NCBI RefSeq assembly: GCF_963678635.1 | Contig: NC_087070.1 | Coordinates: forward strand, 39,418,397 to 39,482,396 | Direction: 5' to 3' | Source of the DNA: Symsagittifera roscoffensis | Taxonomy: Eukaryota > Xenacoelomorpha > Acoela > Convolutidae | Length of the DNA: 64,000 bases | In this document: piece after piece, positions 19,344-29,370 of the stretch | How positions within the stretch are numbered: position 1 is the stretch's first letter | Layout: each line of letters starts with the position of its first letter | Position numbers and translations under genes: made by a program | The notes under the pieces: generated by a model | The model's input: only the letters and a program-made list of their open reading frames with translations | Database searches by the model: none | Told to the model about the DNA's origin: nothing

Positions 19344-21866
19344 TTATGAGGTTTCGGTGTGGGTGAGTCCTACCCCCACTCCCCGGACAAAAATATCCAT
19401 CGACGTCCCCGTCGATCGCCCAAAGTCTAGGAGACCGAGGTTGGATTGTGGAACACGTAGAGGACCATCTGGGGCGACCCAGTTGGACTCGGTATTGTCA
19501 TGACTGATGTATTTGACGCCGTCTCTATCGACGTCCTGAATCGTCAGGATCGTCTCTTTTGGATCTGTCGGCAGATCATGGAGCCATTCGAGCACGCGCA
19601 AGTTTGTTAGTTCTTGCTCATGAGTCTGTTCCGTTTCTGGTTCGAACTCCACTTCCGGTTCTGATCGATCGTCGATCCAATCTTGATCCATATCGTTCAC
19701 AAGGTCGATTTCTTCTAGCATCGCCACTTCGTCCAGTCCCACCAGCGAGTCTATGACATCACTCACTACTATCCTGTCTACAACGAAGTCCTCGCCATAC
19801 GGATTGTATTTCTTCTGGTTTTTTCCTCTCTTGCTTTGGCGTGTTTCCATAGTGAGAGGAAAGTCAGGCTTTATTCCTTTGTCAATTTCGGTTTGTTCCG
19901 GGCAATCCCAGTCTTCTTCGGCATAGGGTAGAGTTTCATCGTCCACCTCTACTCGCTCAGTCAACTCGAGATCCAGTGGTAGATCGCAATCGTCCACCAC
20001 CTCATTCCCGTCGTTCTTGTCGCGAGTACCCCTTTCATTCACTTCACAAGCAGGATCCACTATTAAATAATCTCCCTCTTGCATGTCCACTGGGATGCAC
20101 CAATCCTCTGACGAGGCATTGTGTGGTTTGATGTTCTCGTAATGAGCCGCTCTTCCAGTGCTCAGTCGATAAAAACGACCTCCTTGGTGCACCTCTGTTA
20201 TCTGAAATGGACCACGCCATTTCTTTAATAGTTTCTTGGTTCCTTTTGGTGGAACCACTTCCTGGAACACCCAGACGTAATCGCCAACTGAGTAGGCTTT
20301 TGCATCGGCTGTCCTTTTATCAAACCTCCTTTTTTGTCTAATTTGCGCCTGTTGCGTATTCCTCCTGCATAAGTCATTGAGGTCCTGTTGTCTTCTAATA
20401 ACGTCCCGCACGTACGTTTGCGGTGCTGTCCTCTTCCCTTCATATTCAGAGTAGAAGAACGTTAACGGGAGTGCTTTTTCGTGACCCGTCAGCATCATAT
20501 GCGGACTTATTCCTGTGGTGGAATGCTCCGTGCTGTTGTAAGCACCCATCACTTGCGGCAAGTGCTTGTCCCAGTCATCCATGTAGCGTGAGCAGTAGAC
20601 TCTCAACATGGATACCAGTGTGCGATTCTGCCTCTCGACTAGGCCATTCGTTTGCGGGTGATAAGTGGTCGAGTGGGCCTGCGCTACCTGCGACCTTTTC
20701 ATTAACTCTTTCGTGAGATCACCTACGAATGCTTTGCCATTGTCCGATTGGAACGTGATGGGGCATCCATGCCTTGCTATCCACACATTTATCAAATGAT
20801 CGCATGTTTCTTCTGCCGATGCTGTTATGCACGGTGCTGCCTCCGCATACTTCGTAAAATGGTCGATCATTACCAGCACCTGATTATAGCCCGTTGCTGT
20901 CATACAGATTTTCTGATGATCAATTTGCACCACTTCGTTGAAACCTGACGACTCTATTGACTGTAGGGGGAACCTTAGCTTCCTGGGATCCTTCGCTTGC
21001 TGACATGACAGGCATGCTGCGATCCACTTCTCACAAGCCTTCTTCAATCCCGGCCATTCAAATCGTTTCTGTATCCTGTTATACACTTTGTTCACGCCTT
21101 GATGACCCATCTGATCATGTGAACGAAAGAGCAATTCGGTTTGGTACAACTGTGGTAACACTATTGAATTGTATTTATAAAGGACCTTGTCCTCCTCCTT
21201 GCGCTTACAGGCTACAATTCCGTCCTTATTCAGGTACAACAAGTCGTTTCGCTTCAGGTAGAATTGCTTCAGGATTTTGTAGCTGTCTTCTTCCAAGTCT
21301 CCCTTGTCAGGTGCTCCATTCTCAATCCATCTCCTGAGACTGCTCGTCATTCTATCATTTCGTTGAGCCCTTAGGAGATCCGACAGCCTGTACCTGGCTT
21401 TCAAATATGTCTTCACCACGTTCATTTGCCCACTCATTATCTCCGGAGCATGAGCATCGTCCATCAACTTGACACACCATATCTTTTTCAAAGGCGTCGC
21501 TTCCTGCACAGATGGTTCCAGATTGGTACGGACGACCGTACCATGTGGCAGCAATCTGGTTGGGCGTTTCGAAACTGCTATCAGCTCGAGCTCGTCTGCG
21601 GCATTATCTACCACAGTGCCCTCTTCATCTGAGGTGTATCTATCCCTGTCTGGATCCTGATGTGTTTCTCGGTCCAGCCCACGCTGCTTCCAGTCTACCA
21701 ATAAGGAGTGGATTGCGATCTCTGACATATCGGAGTTGGAAGCTGTTTCAGACGCGTTGTCCCAGGACTGGGGTCTCGAGTCAACACTTGAGTCGACTGA
21801 TTCTTCAACATCATATTCCAAGTTGTCTGAGATGTTTCTTGACTCCCCGGACAAAACTCTGTCCAT
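19344..21866 (-). CDS. Integrase ORF of element A
   Basis: The 840-residue frame has the HHCC zinc domain (RSHDQMGH with ACLSC), then the catalytic core: VVQIDHQKI (first Asp), FQSDNGKAF (second Asp) and HPQTNGLVERQNR (Glu). A GPY/F-type module follows (WRGPFQITEVHQGGRFYRL). The last 250 residues are acidic and end in DIFVRGVGVGLTHTE, whose DNA contains the central PPT-like copy. The N-terminal start at 21866 is only the first ATG after a frame break; in B the RNase H and integrase zinc domains share one frame. It integrates the cDNA into host DNA, here with 3-bp staggered cuts judging by the target duplications. Confidence 0.92.
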   Translation of the reverse strand: MDRVLSGESRNISDNLEYDVEESVDSSVDSRPQSWDNASETASNSDMSEIAIHSLLVDWKQRGLDRETHQDPDRDRYTSDEEGTVVDNAADELELIAVSKRPTRLLPHGTVVRTNLEPSVQEATPLKKIWCVKLMDDAHAPEIMSGQMNVVKTYLKARYRLSDLLRAQRNDRMTSSLRRWIENGAPDKGDLEEDSYKILKQFYLKRNDLLYLNKDGIVACKRKEEDKVLYKYNSIVLPQLYQTELLFRSHDQMGHQGVNKVYNRIQKRFEWPGLKKACEKWIAACLSCQQAKDPRKLRFPLQSIESSGFNEVVQIDHQKICMTATGYNQVLVMIDHFTKYAEAAPCITASAEETCDHLINVWIARHGCPITFQSDNGKAFVGDLTKELMKRSQVAQAHSTTYHPQTNGLVERQNRTLVSMLRVYCSRYMDDWDKHLPQVMGAYNSTEHSTTGISPHMMLTGHEKALPLTFFYSEYEGKRTAPQTYVRDVIRRQQDLNDLCRRNTQQAQIRQKRRFDKRTADAKAYSVGDYVWVFQEVVPPKGTKKLLKKWRGPFQITEVHQGGRFYRLSTGRAAHYENIKPHNASSEDWCIPVDMQEGDYLIVDPACEVNERGTRDKNDGNEVVDDCDLPLDLELTERVEVDDETLPYAEEDWDCPEQTEIDKGIKPDFPLTMETRQSKRGKNQKKYNPYGEDFVVDRIVVSDVIDSLVGLDEVAMLEEIDLVNDMDQDWIDDRSEPEVEFEPETEQTHEQELTNLRVLEWLHDLPTDPKETILTIQDVDRDGVKYISHDNTESNWVAPDGPLRVPQSNLGLLDFGRSTGTSMDIFVRGVGVGLTHTETS
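19379..19420 (-). promoter_or_regulatory. Central PPT-like module of element A
   Basis: The minus strand reads GCGATCGACGGGGACGTCGATGGA, then TATTTTTGTCCGGGGAGTG, which parallels the 3' PPT module over about 40 nt, including a T-run before the purine tract as in retroviral U-boxes. It lies 12.9 kb into a 24.5-kb element (53%). Element B has the same module at 43177-43218 (50%). Confidence 0.7.
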
Positions 21867-22020
21867 CGGTCGCTTTGAACCGACTCCCCGGACAAAATTC
21901 TGCCCCTAGGTGGTCTAGTCAACCTCTCCCCGGACAAGTCGTCCTGCACGGGTTCAAAGGTGTCTGACTACTCAGAGGAGACGTCCTTGGCTGGCTCGAA
22001 GGTGTCAGACTTCCCGGACA
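21843..22020 (-). repeat. Cluster of PPT-like 12-mers between RNase H and integrase (element A)
   Basis: TTGTCCGGGGAG (CTCCCCGGACAA on the plus strand) occurs at 21843-21854, 21884-21895 and 21926-21937, with a degenerate copy at 22009-22020. In two frames these encode a repeated LSGE(S/R) peptide. A tandem duplication around SDTFEP surrounds the last copies, and a TAG (21968-21970) falls inside it. Element B has two copies in the equivalent linker (40928 and 40977). Confidence 0.75.
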
Positions 22021-25000
22021 TTGTCTCGTCCACGGACGAACAATCTGGGCTTGGCTCGTATTCCTCTTTTGCCTCCGTGAAGTGCACTCTCCTCGTGAAG
22101 CTAGATTTCAATCTGATCCTGACTTCCTCAGTAGTTTGGTTCTGGTTCAATGTTCCATATTCAGTGAACGAAGTTCTCAACAATACTTCTTTCGGCATCG
22201 AGGTCACCAGCTGGTTGACGATCGACCTGCAATCCCGTTCAACGCCTCGGCTGCGAATGGACACTGGCCTCTTCTCTGTTCTCTCGGTGACAGTCAACCG
22301 CTGCATGGTCTCCATCCATTCACGATCATGCCTATCCACTTCCCTGTCCAATAAGTCGCGGAGTTTTCCCATGACCTCCGGCGCCACGTTCACCGTCTTG
22401 TTCAATAAAGCGATGCTGTTTATACCCAGCCTGATCAGTTCTTGCTGTACCAAGTTGGATCGGACTAGCAGATCCAACGGAACGGGCTCGCCTCTGGCTA
22501 AAAGCTTTATCTCCGCGGCCGTTTCCACTGGAAGGTCAGGGTGTCCCGGTATAGGATGTCCTGACTTGTCTAACCACCTAGTAAGTGGCAGCTTGTCGTA
22601 GGTTTCTTTGTCCAGAAAGGAAAATCCGTCTTTGATCTCTGATTGGTTAGCTTGCTTCTCCTCGAGGCGCTCATAAAATTCTGTCTTTTTACTGAGGCTA
22701 TCTGCATTCTGGTGCTTGTCACGGGTACGGTGCTCTATGATCATGTGGTATCCATCCAGGCGCACAATCCAACGACCAATATAGCTTTGGTCCATCGAAT
22801 AGGTTTTCAGCCAGGCAAGGGCACGATTATCCACACGTAACTTGAAGGGAGCACTCCCCAAGTAGGCCCTGTATTTTTCCACGAAAGTGATCACCGCAAA
22901 CATCTCCGCTTTTGGTGCGCCGTACTTCATTTCAGTATCACTCATGACTTTACTCCCGTAGGCTATCGGACGAAGAACCGTTCTCCCGTTCCACTCCTGC
23001 TCCTGGTGAAGCATGCCCGATATCGCAACCACTGATGCATCCGTGTCCAGCACGAACATTCCCTTCTCCGTTGGCATGCCGAGGACCGGTGCCTCGCAAA
23101 GTTCACGTTTGATATTTTCAAATGAGACTTGTGCCTCATCAGTCCAGGTGAACTTTTTGCCCTTGTTTCTCATCAACCTCTGCATGGGGTATATTTCATC
23201 AGCATACCCCTTGATGAACTCTCGATAATAATTTGCGAATCCCAGAAAACTCATCAGCTGTGTGTCTGTTTTAGGTGCCTTCCAGGTCAGCACCGCTTCA
23301 ACCGCTTCGGGATCTGGTCTCACTCCATGTTTGTCAACCAGGCGGCCCAGATACTTTATGGAATCCCTGAGGATTTCACACTTAGAGGGTTTGCATTTCA
23401 GACCCGCCTGCTTCATGCAAGAAAACACCTCCTCCAACCTCTCTATGTGGTCTTCTAAGGTTGGTGTTGCAATCACGACATCATCGACATAACACATGAT
23501 GAGATTCCCATATTTCTTAGTGACGCTCGTGAGTGCCTGGGCCATCAGTCGCTGGAATGTGGCCGTCGCGTTGCACAATCCGAATGGCATCCTCTTCCAC
23601 TGGAACAGTCCCAGCTCACACGCGAAACCTGTTTTCTCTCGATCTTGCTTTCTGAGTGGCACTTGCCAGAATGCGGAGCCCAAATCCAATGTCGTGAAGA
23701 ACTTAGCGTCTCCCAGCTTGGATAGGCTCTCATCGATGCGGGGAATCGGGTATGCGTCCTTTATAGTCACTGCGTTCAGATAACGGAAATCACAACAAAA
23801 TCTGAGTTGTCCCCCTTTCTTTTTCGCCATAACCACACCACAAGCCCATGGAGACTTCGACGGCTCGATCATGTCGTACTCCATTAACATCTCGATTTCC
23901 TTCCTACACGCTTCTGACTTGTTTGGGGTCATTCTTCTCGCCCCTTCCCTATGAGGTACCGAGCCCTCTTCTATCTCAATCTCGTGCTCTACAAAATTGC
24001 AACAACCTATGTCGGCCTTATGTTTCGAAAAAACGTCTGCGTTCCGATTTAGCACCGCCCTGAGCGAATCTAGTTCCTTGTCTGATATTTTACCCTTCAG
24101 ATGTTCTATCTCAGGTAGGACAGGCTTATTCGCTGCTAACTCTGCCTCCGTCGGCCTCTCAGGAAAGTTGGAACAACTAGACAGCCCATCATCTGTTTCC
24201 GACTTCATTGAAAACAATTTCCTAGAAGATTTCAATTCATTTACTCTTTTCATTATACATTCTTGGTTCGCATGCAATGGACATTTAGTGACATCAAACT
24301 TCTTCAAGTTCTCCACACTCAGAAAGTCTGTGTTCAGAGGCAAAGCGTAGCCAAGTTTCTTTCCCCTCTGTATTGTCACTGTTGTTGCTTCTGTGTTCAA
24401 TAACACACTCACACACAGTCCGCTCTGAGTGAGTGAGAAGCTTCTTCCTAAAATAGCCGAGCTTTTACTGTTTGGATTTGGTACCAGACACACCTGTCTG
24501 TCATTGCTGAGTTCATTCAAGTTCCTCATCCTAAACGTCGCTACTACGGCTTGGTTCGGTTTTAATCTAACTTTTCGATCCAGAAAAATCGGCACCTTGG
24601 CCTGATTAATTAAGATCTTATTAAGGGGTCTTTTCTCATACTTTCTCTCAGGATCCTTGATCCTAATCAATCCGTCATTGAGATCGTTCGTGACGTCAAA
24701 GTTGCGAACGAAATCCCTTCCTAGGATGAACTGGTCGGATTCGTCCAAATTCTCTACTACTAGGAAGCTCATCCAAAGATGTCTTCCTCCGAGCTGCAGT
24801 GAGATGATCGCGGTTCGTCCGGCGACATAGATCGCTCCCTGATTGGCAGCTGCCAACCTGATGTTTGTCGGTATGAGATCCGACCTTTCGAAACCCATGT
24901 CGGTCCAAGTTTTGACTGGCACGACACTAACCACTGCTCCCGTGTCTAGCAGTCCCTTTACTGAAAGTTGTCTGCCTTGCACGTCCAGAACGTGTGCGGC

Positions 25001-26050
25001 CAGATCGGCCTCGCAACCAATATGCACCGCATCTTGTTCGAGCATCGCGTTGTGTCCGATTCGTCTGACCTTCAGCTCCTCTTTACCAATGTATATCCGG
25101 CCAACCTGATCGTTCGCATCAGTTATGTGAGCTTTCGTGTAGATATTGATGCCATCTACATTCATCAGGATCGGGTAAGGGCCATGGACATCGATATAAT
25201 GTCCGTCCACCTTCATCAGCCTCGGACCTCCCGTTGTGAGCAGCGCTCGCACTGCCCTGGAGTCCAGCTTGGGATCCTTCTCCTTCAGGTAGTCGGCATA
25301 GATGTCCAGGTGGACTAGTGTAATCTCGGATGGTTCACTCAAGTTCTTGACCACCTGGTGCCCTGCGACTGAGATGATGGACATTATTTTGGTCCCCGCC
25401 TTCGTCATGCCGAAAGTCTTACCAGATATAACGTTCAGTTTTAGTCCCTGTTTCTTGGGCTCCTCTTTGTCTTCTGCTTTTGTCGTTTTACCCAGGACAT
25501 TAAAACTTTCCCGAAGATCTGTGCTCTCCAGCTCCGACCTTACCCATTGCTCCACTTCTTTCGTGGCTAGGTTCTGTTTGACATTCTGCAGCGCTGTCCT
25601 TGCCGCCAGGCCGTAATCCATCTTGAGTGGGCTAGACGACTCTGCTTCGAGGTTCGAGGCTACCACCTCGTCAGGCCATGTCTTAACCTTTTTGGTCGTG
25701 AAGGTGCTCGGTGTCGTCTCTTTTCTCCGAGATTCAGCCTCGTTCATCAGACGTGCTCGACTGCCCTTGACACCCGAAAGCGCCTCTTCGTGGCGGGGAT
25801 GTTTCGCGTCCGCTACTGCGTCCCAAAATTGAGTACAATCCGACTTGAAGTGTCCCTCCAGATTACAGAAGAAACACCTCGGACCATATTTCATGATGAG
25901 CCCTCTGACGTACTCCTCATGATCCTCGTCGGTCGCGTCGGCGTCCTCGAGAAAGTAGCCTATGGCCTTCATGTTCTGTTTGTATGCAGAACACGCAGAG
26001 ACGTGATGGTCCATCGAACCACAATTCGCGCACGACCTCCTCTTGTCCAT
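21968..26050 (-). CDS. Gag nucleocapsid, protease, reverse transcriptase and RNase H of element A
   Basis: A single 1,360-codon frame. It begins with two CX2CX4HX4C zinc knuckles (CANCGSMDHHVSAC and CFFCNLEGHFKSDC), so Gag and Pol are one frame here. The protease has LLDTGAVVSVVP and, further on, FILGRDF. RT has RFCCDFRYLNAVT, FTTLDLGSAFWQVPL, MPFGLCNATATFQ and the catalytic YVDD. RNase H has VLDTDASVVA, KAEMFAV, RVDNRAL and NADSLSKK. The C-terminal 250 residues are a variable linker to integrase. The stop at 21968 is an in-frame TAG within a small tandem duplication. Upstream Gag coding is offset by one base. Confidence 0.93.
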   Translation of the reverse strand: MDKRRSCANCGSMDHHVSACSAYKQNMKAIGYFLEDADATDEDHEEYVRGLIMKYGPRCFFCNLEGHFKSDCTQFWDAVADAKHPRHEEALSGVKGSRARLMNEAESRRKETTPSTFTTKKVKTWPDEVVASNLEAESSSPLKMDYGLAARTALQNVKQNLATKEVEQWVRSELESTDLRESFNVLGKTTKAEDKEEPKKQGLKLNVISGKTFGMTKAGTKIMSIISVAGHQVVKNLSEPSEITLVHLDIYADYLKEKDPKLDSRAVRALLTTGGPRLMKVDGHYIDVHGPYPILMNVDGINIYTKAHITDANDQVGRIYIGKEELKVRRIGHNAMLEQDAVHIGCEADLAAHVLDVQGRQLSVKGLLDTGAVVSVVPVKTWTDMGFERSDLIPTNIRLAAANQGAIYVAGRTAIISLQLGGRHLWMSFLVVENLDESDQFILGRDFVRNFDVTNDLNDGLIRIKDPERKYEKRPLNKILINQAKVPIFLDRKVRLKPNQAVVATFRMRNLNELSNDRQVCLVPNPNSKSSAILGRSFSLTQSGLCVSVLLNTEATTVTIQRGKKLGYALPLNTDFLSVENLKKFDVTKCPLHANQECIMKRVNELKSSRKLFSMKSETDDGLSSCSNFPERPTEAELAANKPVLPEIEHLKGKISDKELDSLRAVLNRNADVFSKHKADIGCCNFVEHEIEIEEGSVPHREGARRMTPNKSEACRKEIEMLMEYDMIEPSKSPWACGVVMAKKKGGQLRFCCDFRYLNAVTIKDAYPIPRIDESLSKLGDAKFFTTLDLGSAFWQVPLRKQDREKTGFACELGLFQWKRMPFGLCNATATFQRLMAQALTSVTKKYGNLIMCYVDDVVIATPTLEDHIERLEEVFSCMKQAGLKCKPSKCEILRDSIKYLGRLVDKHGVRPDPEAVEAVLTWKAPKTDTQLMSFLGFANYYREFIKGYADEIYPMQRLMRNKGKKFTWTDEAQVSFENIKRELCEAPVLGMPTEKGMFVLDTDASVVAISGMLHQEQEWNGRTVLRPIAYGSKVMSDTEMKYGAPKAEMFAVITFVEKYRAYLGSAPFKLRVDNRALAWLKTYSMDQSYIGRWIVRLDGYHMIIEHRTRDKHQNADSLSKKTEFYERLEEKQANQSEIKDGFSFLDKETYDKLPLTRWLDKSGHPIPGHPDLPVETAAEIKLLARGEPVPLDLLVRSNLVQQELIRLGINSIALLNKTVNVAPEVMGKLRDLLDREVDRHDREWMETMQRLTVTERTEKRPVSIRSRGVERDCRSIVNQLVTSMPKEVLLRTSFTEYGTLNQNQTTEEVRIRLKSSFTRRVHFTEAKEEYEPSPDCSSVDETMSGKSDTFEPAKDVSSE

Positions 26051-26099
26051 GTCATCGCGAGGTTTGTACCAACTGGAATTCGCACCAGTGTTTGTCCCG

Positions 26100-26591
26100 C
26101 TATAGTTGCCATAATTGCTGTAACCGTTTTGCGCCCTTGTTTTTTATGAGTAAATACTCGCGTGACTTCATACGCAAGTCGTAGGGCGTGGGTACCTGGT
26201 CAAGCGACAGGTTGAAGTGAGTGGCCAACATCGTCTTCAACTCCTCACTCCTTACTCCGTCCATGAACTTCGAAGCAATCGCCAAGTTTCGCTCGGATAT
26301 TTTCTCATCTGGGTTGCTTCTCCTCCTAAGCAATTCAAAGTCGTCCAAGAATTTATCTATGGATTCGTCATCTCTTTGACGCCTCTTTTCGAACTTCACC
26401 ATAGCCTGGTGCCCTTGTACTCCAGAGCCGAAACGATTCAGCAGGATGTCGAATATCTTGCGAGCGATGCCTCTCTCATTGGCTCTTTTCGCCATTACAC
26501 AACTTAATGCAGTACCCTCCAGATTGCTCGTCAGCGCGCTGCACTCTTGTTTCTTGGAGAGATTCTCTTCCTCAAAGTGTAACTTCATCAC
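26100..26591 (-). pseudogene. Gag of element A, capsid-like C-terminal part
   Basis: It matches element B Gag from MRLHLEQDN onward: SNLEGTAL, FEILLNRFGSG, RFEKRRQRDDESID and FLDD, typical of the Ty3/gypsy Gag capsid region. It follows in frame after the TAG at 26592-26594, where B has GAG (Glu). Near 26140 an extra base in a six-A run moves the frame away from the nucleocapsid frame starting upstream of 26050. Confidence 0.85.
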
Positions 26592-27698
26592 CTATATCCA
26601 AGTATCAATGCATCCGTCTGACTCGTCTTTATATGACTTCGGCTTTTTCAGTGTCCTTCTTGACCTTTCTCCTCTATCGGTTGACTTCGAGAGCTTGGTG
26701 ATGAATGTTTCGAGAGATCTGTTCAGAGGCTCAAACATCGAGGCATACATCGTTGTGTCCTGTGAGACTGTAGTCAGATCTGGTACTGAACTGACTTGTG
26801 GCACAGTTGGCAACCTTGTCTCCGGGGTGGCATCTGCCTCCGGCGGGACTGGATTCGTCCAGCCAGGCCTCGACGGGGCTGCGCTTGGCCGCTCCTTGTT
26901 TCTATGTTCGTAGTTCGTTCTCGAGCCTTGCTGGGCTCTGGCACTGTTGCCCATACCATCTCCAACATTCGCATTGCGTGAGCGTTCCCTTGAGTTGGAA
27001 CGCTCCTGCCAACTACTCCCATTCAGGATCGCGTCAAGCTTCCGCATCATCAAGTCAGATTTGGCGTCCAACCTCCTTTCCAGGCCAGTCATCGTTTGGG
27101 CGTAGGTATTATCATGATCATTCAACAATCGCTCAATCTCTCTTGTCATCCTAGCCTCTCTTTCCTCTGACTCTTTGTTTGCCTGTGCCAGGCTCTCGGC
27201 CAGGCATTGATCAGTGTTACGAATCAATTGAGCCTGATCAAACCTCGCCTGCGACTTCACGTGCGTTAGCTCATCTTTCAAACTCTCTCGACCATGGTGA
27301 GCTCTCTCGTCAACTTGATCTATCCTCTTAGTCATGTCCCGCCTCAATTCATCCAGGCCATTCATCACACCAGCGAACATATCACCTATGTCACCAGCTG
27401 CCCCCAATGGCGGGGTTAGCCCCAGAGAAGACGAGGTCAACTGTGGCTGTAGCCTAGTACTCGATGACGCACAGCCCTTTTGCTTGTGCATTGACGTCAT
27501 CAGTCTGTCAAACGTTGATGATGCTCCCATCGTTATCCCATCTGACATAGGCCTGGTCGGCGAGGCAGAAGACGCCTCCCTGCTCATGTCGTTCCTTGGG
27601 CACGGTGTGAAGTTCACATCCGGATGGGTTATTTCCGGTTGGTCGTAACTAGAGGATAGACCTCCGGCTTGTAGCGACGTCACGCGCTCATCGTGCAA
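26592..27698 (-). pseudogene. Gag of element A, middle part
   Basis: Bounded by two in-frame stops (TGA at 27707-27705 and TAG at 26594-26592). It contains a heptad-like charged segment (QANKESEEREARMTREIERLL) and ends with KPKSYKDESDGCIDTW, shared with B (KPKEFKDDSDGCIDTW). The first codon at 27698 is TTG, so it is not an independent start. Confidence 0.8.
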
Positions 27699-27704
27699 AG
27701 ACTT

Positions 27705-28085
27705 TCAACTTTTCTTTGCCTTCGAGAACGTCTGATCTTCACCCGGACTCATACTCGACATCATCGCGTTGTTGCTCTGCTTGGCCAAAGATGAGTGTGT
27801 ACTTGTCGGATGTGAAGGTTCCTTTCTCCATTTATAGCTCTTAGTCTCTGATCTGGACATTGCCCTGTACAACACTTCCTCCCGAGGTTCGACCTCGGGA
27901 CGCTCCGAGGTCTCCTCTGTCCTCTCGACTCCCTCCCGTTCGAGGACCTCATCTGGCTCAAAGTCGGGTCGAATGAGCGTTCGCTCCCCTTCGTCAAAGG
28001 GATCCACCAGCGTTTCGCTCGCAGGCTCGGCCTCGGCGCTCCGCCTTTGATTGCCATCGAGGTTTTTCTCGCTCCTTAGTTTCAT
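27705..28085 (-). pseudogene. Gag of element A, N-terminal part
   Basis: Starts at ATG 28085 (MKLRSEKN; B has MVSTRSGT at 35271). It is rich in Glu, Pro and Arg, and stops at a TGA that is in frame with the next segment. With the two following pieces it makes a Gag of about 700 residues, similar to B's 723. Confidence 0.75.
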
Positions 28086-28669
28086 TTCCTCACTGAAAGA
28101 TCAGGTTGACCTTTAGTCGATTCGTCTTCAGCAAACGCGTCGGAAGCGCTGCTAAACGAGGTTTGGCTACGCCTAGTTCTAAACTTCCGCGTGCTTCCCT
28201 TGCTTAGCCTGGGAATTTTAGTAGTCGATCCTAGCGAGTCCCTGCGCTGCATAGCTTTTAACAAAATGAAAGTATTCGTAATTTGATGGCAATGCAAACG
28301 TACCACAAACAAGATTTAGTTAAATCACTCAACGCTGCCTACTCGATTCCGTCAGTATCAAAATGTCTCTTAGATCCCTCACGACTAAACTAGTGACTCA
28401 GCTAAAGTTACACACAGGGTCTACCCAGTATTGATATAATGCTAACTCAACCCGGTTGTATAGTATAACAGTATCACTAAGATTCCACAAGATATAATCG
28501 ACACACAAAACACAATCGATAATCAGATAAGAATATCCTACAGGTGACAGCGACCTTTTGTCAGTATCAATTTATCGCCACACAATTTATCAAGTCACTG
28601 CTTTATTAAAATTAAACAATCTTTGATAAAAAGCAGTGATGATTCAGAAATAGATAAATAAAACTTAGT

Positions 28670-29020
28670 CTTAAAGAAAAAGACTTCCCCCAATCGGAAC
28701 GATCCGAAAGAACGAAGCCCAGGACACAGTCTTCTCAACTGGGTGTGTATCTGCCTAATACACCCACCGAGGTCTTCTTTTGGGTGTCCTGCGATTGCCC
28801 GAGCTGTCCTACTAAGTAGCTCAAGGCAACCTCTGATCGAAAATTCGTCAAATCTATGAAAAAGCTCTCCCACACTCGGACTGCTCCAAGTGCACGAGAG
28901 TGGGGAACAATTTTTCTTCTCAAGTGGGTGTGTATCTGCCTAATACACCCACCGAGGTCTTCCTTTATTTGTTCCCGGATTGCCCGAACTTTCCTATTAA
29001 GTAGCTCAAGGCAACCACAC
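28670..29020 (-). repeat. Tandem pair of structured ~165-nt leader repeats
   Basis: Copies lie at about 28670-28835 and 28855-29020. Both contain the identical hairpin TGGGTGTGTATCTGCC with TAATACACCCA and the block ccgaggtctt. The next helix is CAGGACAC/GTGTCCTG (28720-28727, 28784-28791) in copy 1 and GGGAACAA/TTGTTCCC (28903-28910, 28969-28976) in copy 2. All four differences are compensated. A TTGCC/GGCAA helix with an inner GAGCT/AGCTC follows. This is direct evidence of selection on RNA structure. Confidence 0.7.
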
Positions 29021-29264
29021 AACCAAAATCACAATCAAAAAAAAAAATTTCTTTGTTCGGGTACTTCTGATACACCCAATTTAGAATCCAAAGTTGATCA
29101 CGAATTTCCGGGTCAGAATTGGTTCTTATGTTCCTGATAAACACGCCTAATATCCTAATATGATCCTAATTAAATGGATATTTTCCGTTTCCCAAATCGT
29201 CACAGAAGGTTTACTCAAGTCTCTAACAAGGAAGATCGTTAGAAGGTTTAAGACACTCCGGAGG

Positions 29265-29370
29265 GTTACCTCGGAGGGTACCTTGATCACCCAAGTTACC
29301 TCGGAGGGTACCTTGATCACCCAAGTTACTTCGGAGGGTACCTTAATCAAACAAGTTACTTCGGAGGGTC
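29265..29370 (-). repeat. 30-bp tandem repeat with GGAGGGT cores
   Basis: About 3.5 units of gttacctcggagggtacctt plus gatcacccaa start at 29265, 29295, 29325 and 29355, with few differences. Confidence 0.85.

Noticed and set aside
26130-26150. A AAA AAC slippery heptamer in Gag of element A as a programmed -1 frameshift site
   Set aside because: The heptamer is in the right register, but the downstream homologous frame is +1, not -1, so a one-base insertion in the A-run explains it better.
28700-29020. CRISPR-like or tRNA-like array
   Set aside because: Two units only, with diverged flanks; no tRNA anticodon arm could be folded.
28595-29022. Two similar minus-strand frames over the structured leader repeats, possibly a duplicated small gene
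   Set aside because: The paired changes follow RNA helices; the frames are short, lack a shared start and are absent from element B.
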